Origin: Dendrophyllia cribrosa | Lineage: Eukaryota; Cnidaria; Anthozoa; Scleractinia; Dendrophylliidae | Assembly: GCA_024195265.1 (NCBI GenBank) | Contig: JAJLRJ010000007.1 | Coordinates: forward strand, 7,151,058 to 7,215,057 | Reading direction: 5' to 3' | DNA: 64,000 nt | Part shown: in pieces, positions 12,474 through 24,400 of the stretch | How the letters are laid out: each line of letters starts with the position of its first letter | Numbering within the stretch: the stretch's first letter is position 1 | Made by a program: the position numbers and the translations under genes | Notes under the pieces: model-generated | Told to the model about the DNA's origin: nothing | Databases searched by the model: none | What the model saw: the letters and a program-made list of their open reading frames with translations, nothing else

Positions 12474-15400
12474 AAGAAGAAGAAGAAAAAGAAAAAAAAG
12501 AAAAACGAAGGGCATTTTTTAACTCATTGCGCTTCGCACATGAGTAATTACTCTGACCAATCACACAACAGATGCAGACAATCCAATGAACCAATGGCAA
12601 CTCAAAGAGAATACAATGTAGCTAGTGCCAAGCATGGGTAAAATTAATGTGTGCGAGTAAGTCACGATTGGTTTTAGTTTTGCTTCTGATTGGTTGATAA
12701 TTGAAGGCTTTCCTGTAAAAGGGGCGTAAATTGCTTTTTGGGTCGATTTTCATTTTTTGCAGGATTGAGCTAATTTTCAATTGAGTGTCTTAGGTACACT
12801 GTAATTTTGCGATTGCTGTACCGAACTTGGGGGTACACTCAAGACTCACTTGTATAATTCCACGTTTTATTCGTTCCTACAATACGCTCTTACATTTTCT
12901 CCTACCGATTCGATTCCTCTCGAGTTCTTACACTCTCAATCACCATCTCTCTTCTCCGATTTCAAAAGTCAATCAACGAAAAAATCAAAAAATGTCATAT
13001 CCGGTAATTATATTTCGGCACTGGACAGTTCCGGTCACGCTCCCCTAAAAATTAATGTTCTTAATTTTTACTCTCTGTCTCCTCTATTCAGAACATCAAG
13101 CAGGGTTGGAAATAAGGAAAAACAGATTGACAGGTGATTTTTTGTGAAGCTGCAAAAAATCATTATCCCCCCCCCCCCCCTCTCTCTCTCTCTCTCCACC
13201 CCACCAAAATTTTTAATAAAGATACAATTTTCTGTTGTGACGTCTTTGTCTACTTTATTTGCTCACAAATGTCAATGTAACATGAACACAACGCAACATG
13301 AACTGTTCTATTCGAAAAGAACTTACAAGAATTGTCTTGATGGAAAATCACATTTAAGTTGAGTCATGGTTAATCAGTGTCTGAGGATCCTGATTCACTG
13401 CTGCTTAAATCTTCACCACCACTGTGACAAATATCAACAAGGTCCAAACCAAGGATTGCTTCAGAGGATTGTCTTGTGGTATAGTATGGACCACATGTTT
13501 TCGAAATTGATCTCCAAGAGTTTCTCGATTCTCGTGGTCGTTTGCATCTGAATGCATTGCACTCGTGTTATGTTCGTTGACTGCACTTCTCTGCCAGTTG
13601 TTGCTACCTTTCGTAATAAATGCATCGCTGTAGTTTTTACAAGAAGCAAGTTTCTTCTGCCACTTTGTACATAATCGACAGTACATACGATTGTCGCGAA
13701 TTTCAAGCCATTTGAATTCAGCAGTCCATTTCTCTAAGGTGCGAGGCTTTGGAACATTGTCCGCCATGTTTACAAATGCAAATTTCTTACCATGTGCCTG
13801 TCAATTTAAACACCCCCCTCTAAGATTTACTGAGTTACTGCAGTACACGTTGTACAGCGGTTATGTTTTAGCGCGAAACATTTGGAGACGACTTTTGGAG
13901 ACGCCATTATGGATCGCAAGCGTAAAACTCTGAACTTTATCAGAGATCAACGCCTGGATGTAGTAGAGGAACTGAAAGAAACAGAAGTTCAGCTGCTAGA
14001 GATAGCAACAAGATTTGTCTTCGCTAATGGACAATAATTATTATCGTTTACTCTTGGCAGATGTTCTCAACATGCTGGCCAGCTTGGACGATATTGAGGA
14101 GTTATTACTGTCGTTACAGAGAAATCAGTGATTGTTTACAACAACGGCTCTTTTAGGAGCCACAACACTAAATAAAGAAATGACCACTTAAAAATTTTTT
14201 TTTAATTTTTTTTTAATTTTTTGGCTGGTAAATTTGATCGGTAATTACCGATCACCGGCCGTTATTTCCAACCCTGTCAAGTCTAGTCAAGTTCAAATTC
14301 ACGATCAACGATCAGTTTGATTTTCGCTCTCGCATCGTGGGCTGCCCTTCTCTTTGCCACACTCCTGTTGGGTTCTTGACTTGTAGTTTCGTTCACCTCG
14401 GCCGGTTCCTTGCTGTAGCTCCTTATCTCGAGGGGACATACTAGCTGAAGTGGACGTTGAATCTTGTTTCCTTTGTGTAGCAGAACAACTCCCCTCACAA
14501 CTCCGTCTCTCCCTTTCACATGTTGAACCACTTTGGCCTTCTTCCACTCGCCTCAGTTTCTGTTCTCGCCTACCACTAGAACAATCTCTCCTATCTCAGG
14601 CACTGGTAGCTTGTCCTTTCTGTTAACTCTGTGCGATTCCATTAGACTGTGGACATATTCCTTCTGCCAACGGTGCCATGCGTGTTCTCTAGCGTTTTTC
14701 AGACGTCTGTGCAGCTTGGTGACTTCCTCCTCGTCGACCTCAATATCTGCTAGCTCATGAGCATTCTGGCCCCACATCAGAACATTTGGCGTCAAGGTTT
14801 GTGGTCCACCCTCGTCACTCTCAACGTATGTTAGGGGTCGATTGTTGAGGTGCTTCTCGGTGTCTATGACCACTGCTTCAAGTTGTTCAAAGGCAAGATG
14901 TGTGTTTCCCAGCGTCTTGTACACTGTTTTCTTGATGTCTTTAATCAGCCTTTCGTACATTCCTCCCCACCATGGTGACTTGGAGAGATTGAACTGCCAT
15001 TTAATCTCTTCTTGTGCGAGGAAATCTTGTAACTTCTCACTCTTACGAATCTTTTTAATCCATGTTGCCGTTGTCTTAAATGTCGCGGCGTTGTCTGATA
15101 TAATTCGCTCTGGTCTCGTTCTTCTTGTTATGAAGGCATTTGGCTTCCTTTGAAATTCCTCAGCTGTCTGGGTTCTGGTCAGCTCCAGGTGCACCGCTCT
15201 CGATGTCGCACATGTGAAAATCAGCACATAAGCCTTCTCCTCCCTTGTCTTGCTAACCTTGCACTTCAACGGCCCGGCAAAGTCCACACCCACGTATTGA
15301 AAGGGACGACTGACCTCAGTACGAAACTCTGGTAGCATGGAAGTGGTCGGCGCTCCGTATGGCTTGGTGGCGAACACCTTACAGATGTTGCAGTTACCTA

Positions 15401-18400
15401 TCTCCTTCTTCACTAGGGTACGGAGTCGAGGTATCCACCATTCTTCCCTCAAAGCCGCCATTGTGTTGGCCACACCCAAGTGCTTTATTTGAGCGTGGAC
15501 GTGTTGAATGAGCTTCTGAGTAAACAACCCATCCTCTAAGTAGGTTGGGTTGTATCCCTGGATTCTTCCAGTGCATTTGAGGAGGTTGGTCTCCTTGTCC
15601 CTGACTAGTTTCCATCCGGGTCTTTCCATGTCATCAGGGATTCCTCTCTGTACTCTTTCCACCCAATGTTGTCTAGCTTTTGCAAGTTCTTCGGTACACA
15701 GTGGGCCCGACTTCTTCTTTATCTTCTTTAACTTGGCAAGACTGTTGGTCTTGAATCTCAGGACCCAAGCAGTAATCCGTAGCACTCTCCAATACGTGTT
15801 TCGCAAGAGCAGCTCTTGCCACTCATCTGTCTCTTGGTCTTCACTGCTGCCTTTAACTTGTTCCTTGGTTTCAGGTGGCATTTCCTCCCTCGTGTAAGCC
15901 ACAATATCCTTCAGTGGTTTCTCTTCTTCTTGAGACCTTGGAGTGCACTTAATGCTTGGCTGGGGTGGCCACTCCTCCTTTGCTAGTAGCCACTGTGGTC
16001 CTTCATACCATCCATACTCCTCCATCTTGCCCAGAGATGCACCTCTACTTCCCAGATCAGCAAGGTTTTGTTCTGTGGGGCAATATCTCCATTGAATTTC
16101 GAATTCTTCCGTTATCTGGGCCATTTTCCGCACTCTGTTTGAGACGAACACCTTCCAGGACTTTCCGGGATTTAAAATCCAGTATAAAGCTACCATGCTG
16201 TCCATCCACACTGTGATACTTTCCACTGGCCATCCTCGCAGAGCGTTATGGAGATTCTTCGCTAGATTTGCCGCCATTTGTCCACCGATTAACTCTAATC
16301 TTGCTATTGAAGTGTTTCGTTTGGAGATCCTCGATTTCGATGTCAGGAGGCCTTTGACCACGCCTGAACTGTGCTCTATGACTGCTATGGCGGCAGCGCA
16401 GCAGGCTTGATTACTTGCATCGGCGAATATGTGTAGGTGTACTGCTTCTACCTTTGTCATGCCTCTCATTATGCTCCTAGGTACGGTCACATTTTTCAAT
16501 TGCTTTGTCCACTTGGTCCACTCCTTTCTTAGGGGATCCGATATCTCCACGGTCCAACCTTTCTTCTCGTCACACGCCTCTCTGTATATCCGCTTTCCCT
16601 CCACAGTAGTCGGCGATAATATGCCGAGGGGGTCATATATGCTACCCAGGTGGCTGAGAATAGTTTTCTTGGTAACCGGTTCTTCCTCAGCAAATCGTCG
16701 CATGGTTAATTCCAACGTGTCGTTTTGTTTGTCCCAATTAAGTCCAAGTATCTTGCTTGCATTGGTCATCCCATCACTCTCAAGCTCTCGAAGATTGGAC
16801 TCCCATTTGTGAACTGGAAACCTTGCCTCCTCCAATATCTGGGTAGCTTCTGATTTGAACCTTTTCATTTCTTCTAATCCTTGGCCAGTTTTCATTAAGT
16901 TATCCACATAGGTGTTGTCTCGCAGCGTTTGAACTGTTTCTCTGACCTCTTCAGGCTGTTGGTTGTAGTGATTCTGTAAGGTGGCTCCAAGTATGAATGG
17001 GCTTGCCTCTGCTCCAAAGGGTACTCGTGTGAACCGGAAGTGTTCTTCTTGTCCATTCACTTTGAATAGGAAGCGGAATGCATCCCTGTCGTCTTCCTTT
17101 ATTCCCACTTGTAGAAACGCCTTTTCTATGTCCCCGAGTAGAATATCTGTTGACATCCTCGCTCTGATCAGTATATTCCACATAAGTGGCTGTAAGGGTG
17201 GTCCTCTGTACATGCAGTCATTGATACTGTTCGTCAAGTAGTGAGGCTTAGCGCTCGCATCAAACACCATTCTGACTTTTGTAGTGGCTGCATCTTCTCT
17301 GATCACTGGCTTGTGTGGCATATAAAACACACGGTCTCCTGTCGGACGATCGGGCACCTTTTCAATGATTCCACTTTTGTTCTGGGTCGCTACAATCTTC
17401 TCATATTCTTCTTTCAGCTTCATGTTTTGCTCTAACTTCTTCTCAACTCTTTGTAGGCGCTGTCTGCTTTGCGTTTCGTTAGTCTCCGCTAATTTCCGTC
17501 CTGGAATCCAGGGAACGTTGACTTCGTATCTCCCATCTGCTTTTCTTGAAATGTTTTCTACGAACTCTGTGTGCACGTCCAACTGCGAGCTCTCTCCCCG
17601 GTCCTCTACTCCTAATACATCTAGACTGTACAACCGTTCGTAGTCACTCGTTTCTCTGGTGAACAGACAGCCATCTGTGATGCGATCACCGCCATGAATG
17701 ACCCAGCCAAAGGTCGTTCCTTCAACTATGGGCTCCCCTGGCTTCCCTTTGAAAACATCTTCTGTCTTGATTCGGCAGTAGGTACTATCACCTAGGATAA
17801 CATGGATTGTGTAGTCATCTCCCGGGTTCTTATAGAATCGCTTGTCTTTTGTGTGATCGTATTTCCATTTCAGGGTGCTAAGGTCTGGTCTCCGGATGGT
17901 CGTGAAGTCCGCCATCTTTGCTCCAGTGACTTCAATCCGCTCTCTCGCCTGTCCATCAACTGAATCTATGGTTAGGTCGAAAATAGGCATGGACTGTTTC
18001 TGTGTTCCACTCAACGTAACTATTTGTCGGGTTTCGTGACGTACTGGGTTTAACTTTAGCCTTCTGACAGCTTCCAGTGAGATGAAGTTCCTACCCGATC
18101 CTGTGTCAAGGTAAGCCCACAGTGTTGTTCCATTGATATTAACGGGGATTATTGCTGGGAGTGTCTCCTCGGCTGATGGCGTATACACGGTGAGTAGGGG
18201 GTTGTCATTTCTGTCACAAATGCTTGTGTGATGTCTCCCTTTACATTTGAAACAGCCACGGCTTCGGCAATGATGACCAATGTTCCCCGCCCTTCCGCAA
18301 TTGTAGCACAATCGATTATCCGCTAGAAATTTCCTTCTGCTCTCTAATGTCTTGTACGTTTCACAACGGTCTCCCCAGTGACCTTGTTTGCAGTAGAGGC

Positions 18401-21400
18401 AGACGAGTGTGGTTTTGTTTTGATCCGGTTGTGATTTGTCATCTCCTTTCGCAGTGTACCAGTGTCTCTCCTTCTTCTGGTTTTCTCGAACAGTTCCAGG
18501 CTGTTCTTCCATTCTGTTTCTCTTCAGCCATCCTTGTAGGTTGTTCATCAGATCCTCCATTCGCCAATTCTCCCAATTATCGTCAGTCCGTACGAGGTCT
18601 GGTTTCACTTGCGGTAATTTGTTTAGTGTGGAGATCACAAACCCTCGCAGCATGTCGGCTTCATCCATCGTAACCAGTGCGTCGTAGTTTCTGCTGAGAT
18701 TTTCGTAAAATTCCTGAATTCTAAGGAGGTGGTTTCCTTTAACACTCGGAAGATTTACAATTTCTTGCACGTGAGCGCTTACCACCAGCTTGTTTTGGCC
18801 GTACTCTATCTTCAGTCGTTCCCATGCTGTTTTGTAACCGATTTCGCCGGGTTTTAGGTTTCCAATTTTTCCACGTACAGCAGGGGTTACCATCTCGAGC
18901 AGATATCCAAATTTCTCTTCTGCGCTGATAGGTTTATTATGAACTTGCGTCACAAACATATTTTCGAATCTCACCCAGTCGGTAGGTGTTCCTTTGAAAG
19001 GAGTGATCCTAAGCTTCGGTAATTTCGCTGTTGTAGCGCGAACGTTGTTCTCCAATTCCAATTTCTTTTGCGTAAGTTCAAGTTCTGCGTCGAGTTTTTC
19101 CTCCCACATCTGCCTTTGTTTTTCGTGCATTTCTTGTTGATATTGCCTTTCCTTCTCATATTTCAACTCCAAATTTTCACTCTCGGTCTGTTGGGCTTTC
19201 TGGTTCTCCCTCTTCTCCAGTATCTTTAACAAGCTCTCTCTTTTGTCGACGAAAGGGGAATATTTCGCCTTGGTATTCTTTTTCCATTGTCGTACGTCTC
19301 TTGGTGTGTAAACATCACGTTCCAATTTCAGTTCTTGCATTTGAGACACGAGGTCATTGAGCCGATCCAGTATTTCATCTGTTCTTTTGCACACAACTAC
19401 CATTTCTTTAAAATCGCCGGTTTCAATCGATTCTTCTGTATCTCCCAGATAGTAATCCAACTTGTCGATTTCCTTTTTGATGTCCTTTTCGAATTTTTTC
19501 TCCTCCTCGCTGAGACCTTCCAAATTTTCCATGTTGATTTAGTTGAGCGGCCGATTTCACGTACCACGCCACAAATCCTCTGTTTGTTCGCGATCTTGTT
19601 TCCGCTAAACTCCTCTCCCACGTAAACGGATCCTGGTCCCGGCACCACTAATGTACCGAACTTGGGGGTACACTTAAGACTCACTTGTATAATTCCACGT
19701 TTTATTCGTTCCTACAATACGCTCTTACATTTTCTCCTACCGATTCGATTCCTCTCGAGTTCTTACACTCTCAATCACCATCTCTCTTCTCCGATTTCAA
19801 AAGTCAATCAACGAAAAAATCAAAAAATGTCATATCCGGTAATTATATTTCGGCACTCGACAGTTTCGGTCATTGCTTTGGTTTGCATTGCTACGTTTTG
19901 TAATTGGCTAAAAACTCTCACACCACTTTTAATGGAAGGCTTTCCTGCAAAAAGGACGTATATCTCTTTTTGGGTCTATTTTCATTTTTTGCAGGATTGC
20001 AAGCTAATTTTTGGCAGACTGACTTGTTTTGACATGACAAACATTGTTTCGTAATTTTTTTGCTGATTTGCTTTTTGTTTTCAAAAAATAACGTTGCAAA
20101 AAAAAAAAAGGTGGCGCAAATCAGCCAAAAAAATTACGGAACGATTTTTGTCATGGCAAAACAAGTCAGTCTGCCAAAAATTAGCTTGCAATCCTGCAAA
20201 AAATGAAAATAGACCCAAAAAGAGATATACGTCCTTTTTGCAGGAAAGCCTTCCATTAAAAGTGGTGTGAGAGTTTTTAGCCAATTACAAAACGTAGCAA
20301 TGCAAACCAAAGCAATCGCAAAATTACAGTGTACCTAAGACACTCAATTGAAAAGTACTCTAAGTTACAGGCTTGTAAATCAGAAGTCTCTAATATGTGT
20401 ACAGTACATATGATCAGTAAATGTTGTAATTTATTTTTTCCTTGTTTAGTTCCGGATGATGATCCAACACCACCACCTCAACGGGTAAATTAAAATAATT
20501 AAATTTTAACTTTCGCAGTACCCACAATATTGTTACAACTGAAATTTGCTTGGAATTACTGTTAGGCTAGGTATGAAACATTAAACTCTAGCAGGATTTT
20601 TGTTTAATTATTTTGTTTAAAAATGTGACCCTCCACGGGATTTCAGGGAATAAGGTGAACGCACGCACACGGCACGCTCGCACGCTAAAACAAAAGAACC
20701 CACTTTTAACACGTTAGCTACGTGTTAGCCATTTGCCTCATTAACGTCGTAGCCATTGTTTTGCTTCGCACGATAGCGACAAAGGAACGTGTTACCTTTG
20801 CGTGTAATAGTTTGCACGATAATAACACGATGACCGTGTCAAAATTATAGCACGATGTCTAGCATGCTCGTACAAAAGGAATTGAGATCTGAAGTTCGTT
20901 CGCTTTGCGTTACAGGTTGTATGAGTACGTCGAAAGCATTTTAAACTTACTTGTGGAAGTAGTCATCGGCACGTGATATCGATCGATGAACCGAACACTT
21001 TCGCCAGAATGTCAACTTGGTTTCCATCGGCATACATACATACATACATACATAAACTTTATTATAGTGTCTGGTCGTTCTAGCGCCTAAATGGCACTAA
21101 TTGGGGACACACAATAAATCATGTAAAATCATAATAATCAATATTAAAAAAAATAAATAAAACATTAACTACCTACTAACTAAGATGTTCTATTTACAAT
21201 ATAATATAATGCTATAATATATTACTAAAAATAAAAATAAAAATATTTAAAATATTTAAAAATATTTTAATATCAATTTATTAAATGTTTGGCATCCTTT
21301 ACTGCATTAACAAATTTTGTTCGGGCTTCTTTTCTAGGAACTATTGCAAAATTAAAATGCCTCCGCTGGTAAATACACCGAATGAACAAAGTTTATTTTC

Positions 21401-24400
21401 GAATTAAGGCGAGAAATATCAGAGCGGACTAATTTTAAAAGCTTACAATTTGAGATGTTTTCCTTTGTTGCGTACGAAGTGAATAATTGTGTGATTTCTC
21501 GATATCTGCTTCCATCAATTTACGTCGCGAATGCTACATGAATTCATTTTTAGTTGGGTTATTTACTTCATAATCACTTGCTAATGCAATCCAGCCCCAT
21601 ATCTACCGTACGTGCTCCTTTCAAGCGATACTCGAGCAAAGTCCTTGAGCAATCGACCGCGATTCGTCCCCAGGTCTTCTCGTTCATACAGGGAAATACG
21701 CCTAGTCGTTTTCTACTTTAACAAAGCATGCCGACCTCACTGATTTTCTTCACGCCTTTGACGCCTTTCTGCGAACAATACTGTCACGGCAACGAGTAAG
21801 TTTCATTTGGGTATCTGCTTGAGTGTTTCAATATAATTGTGTTGTGTAGTTGCGAGACAAATACGTTTGACAAAACATTGTTTACCGTCACTCAAATTTC
21901 ACTTGAAGAGGTTTAAGTAACAAAATAGCAAGGGAAATTATTATAGCTGATGTTAAATTGAAGCGAGCAAATTGTGGTCAATCAAAATAGTCCACGAGCA
22001 GGCTCCATTGTTTGGTTTTCGCGCAAGTGTCATGTGAGGTACATGTACCTGGTGAGCAATGCATAACTCGCGGCTTCATCGCTCACATAAAATACCGTAT
22101 ATTTTAGCCTGCTGCTCTGAGCCAATCAGAAACAAGAAAATAACGTAGCCAGCCAATCAGAACTCATCCTCGGAGACCCAGGGGCAATTAGTTGGGGCGC
22201 GACGAAAATCGGCATAAGTTTTCAAGAACGGCGTGCCGATTTTCGTCGCGCCCCAACTAATTGCCCCTGGGTCTCCGAGGATAATCAGAACTAGAAACCA
22301 TTCCACGGTTCGCGCAGTTTTCTTGCTGGCTGGCAGTACTTCAAGCGCCGTTTCTTACTTGAGGCTGCAAAGCTTTTTCTTAACATTATAACGACAAAAT
22401 GGCTGAAAAAACTATTAACGAAGAAGCAAATTCTCAGTCTTGATGGCTAGAAGAATTCATACCCAAACACACGAGAAAACACAACGGCGAAGTGAATGTA
22501 AGTTTGTCTTCGTCTAACAAAACTCGCTAAGTTCACTCTGGCAATTATTATTATTTTTTTGTAATTTATTAACTTTTATTAGTTTTTCACACTTAAATAA
22601 TAAATAAAAATACAATTCATTTTAATGTGTCTCCATACAGAGGAATCTGCGCACTTGGACGGATGCGCGGCTCAAGCAAAAAAAAGTGAACGAGCTGACA
22701 CAGCACGGCCTGAATTTTGGCAGCTGTCACACTGAGCATTTTAAGGAAAAGTAAATTAAACATTCATTCATAACCGATTTTTAATCCCAGGATTCCCTGA
22801 TATTATTGTTAAAACTTCCAAGAATGACGAGTTTGTAAATTTCATGCAAGAATTGCCTCAAACGCCAAGTAAACAAACCTCGTCGTTTCGAAAGTTCGCA
22901 CGCCTATATTATCGAACGAAAAAAAAAATTGCAATCTGACATTGCTAGCGCGCAACTCTTGTTATTTTAATGAAATTTAACACCTCAAAAGCTGTTTCTG
23001 TTTTCAAACATAGTATGTGTGAAAAATATTTACATTTAATAGCGAAACGAAAGCTAAGGATTTTTACTTCAAAAAAGTGTATTCATATGTATAAATTAAA
23101 TCTGAGTTACAATATTGACAAATCGTCTATTGAACATCAGGGGCAACAAAATCTTCTGTTCCTGGACGGCAGAACTCCCTAATTTCTTTGAAAAGGTAGT
23201 CAGCCCTTTCACGACTGATCCCTTTTGGGGTAATTACAGGTGGTAAACGTCCCGGTTGTGGTATATTCCTTTCACTTTTAAGAATGTTCAGGGCTTTTTC
23301 CTCAGATGACCAGTACTGTTTGCAAAACACCGTTCCAGGAAAATCTTTGTCAAAGCGGAAGTGTTGGTAAGTTTTTAACTGGGGAATCTTCTTAAAAAAT
23401 GTCTCAAGGTATGACATCCAGTCGTACGTTGGAATAAGCACTCTTCCATTGTGAAGTCCAACCAATTCGGCCGTATTCACTGACGCCGAATCCTCTACAG
23501 CCTTTGCTATATCAAATAGCGATGAAATAAATGTTTTCCTGGTCCTTTGCTTGACTAACCCGAAGCACCAATCTGGCGCAAATTTTGTATGTCCCGCAAG
23601 TAAAAAATTGTACTCAATGGCGTGATGTAATCCGTTCATCACTCTCCAAAGATAATACCATATGAATATGTTGTTCTTATTTTGCGCCCCGCAGTTATCG
23701 GCGTGTATTTGCGCCAATGTTTCTCCAAGCCCGTGGCGCTCAAAGTAGTAGTGGACGTATGAAATCGTGCTGTTTGCGCCTTTTCCCGTGAGAACGATTT
23801 CGTCGATTAAAAAGTTCACTTGCCTAGGTATGGCCTCGCAGCAGATTCCAAAAAGACCGCACTTACGCGGGGTCTTAAAATAAATCGGGCCAGGCTGGTA
23901 AGGGTCGGCAGGGTAGTGAAGCTGCTGGGCATAATCATAGGAGTAGTGGACTGTTCCTTCTAGAGTGCACGGTGCACGTTTCTCGGAAAAGTCAACATCT
24001 TTCAAGTGTTCGGTGAGGGCATCCTTTGTTGTCTTACAGCAGTTTTTATAGAAATCTCTTTCCCCCGCAGCTAGCCTCAAGTGAACTTCTTGCTGTTTAA
24101 CAACTTTCGCTTTCTGCGCTTCCGGTAAATTTGCTGATTTCAGAATTTGATTATTGTTCTTCTGGCAAGTCCAACAGAGATCTGATGCTGGTCGCATAAT
24201 CACAATAAAAGGGCAAAGTTGACTCCACAAGTCACAGAACTTTGAGTAGCCAATGGCTACTCGGCCATCAGCAGCACACGCATCTTGGTAAGTTTTCCAA
24301 AGTCGGGACTTTGTCATGGAACTTGGCAGCAATTTCACGTCGATTCTTTTGAAGCCAGGAACACGACCGGGAAGTAGAAGGGCTTGCTCTTCGGCGACAT

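Larger units (their letters stand above)
12817..19872 (-). mobile_element. BEL/Pao LTR retrotransposon 1 (full length, minus strand)
   Basis: Two 221-bp LTRs (12817-13037 and 19652-19872) in direct orientation begin TGTACCGAACTTGGG and end CGGTCA as written on the + strand. They are flanked by a TTGC 4-bp target duplication. On the coding (minus) strand the internal region starts with a TGG-type primer binding site about 4 nt after the 5' LTR (TGGTGCCGGGACC) and ends with a purine tract AGGGGAGCG before the 3' LTR. One gag-pol frame lies on the minus strand. The LTRs differ at only a few sites, so insertion is fairly recent. A hAT-like element (13101-14276) was inserted later between the coding end and the 3' LTR. 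Confidence 0.92.
12774..20354. mobile_element. Long palindromic element split by the first BEL/Pao retrotransposon
   Basis: The left arm is 12774-12816 plus 19877-20075, the right arm about 20117-20354. Joining the left parts at the duplicated TTGC gives a sequence that matches the reverse complement of the right arm base for base over the joint. Outer ends are TTTTCAATTGAGTGTC. Arms are about 240 bp with a loop of about 40 bp. No coding capacity. The palindrome is older than the retrotransposon it contains. Confidence 0.85.

Noticed and set aside
12408..12641. Open frames rich in Lys/Asn or, on the other strand, Ser/Leu
   Set aside because: They translate an (AAT/AAG)n microsatellite and have no conserved domain.
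14842..19625. Many + strand open frames of 60-130 aa
   Set aside because: They are antisense shadows of the long minus-strand BEL gag-pol frame.
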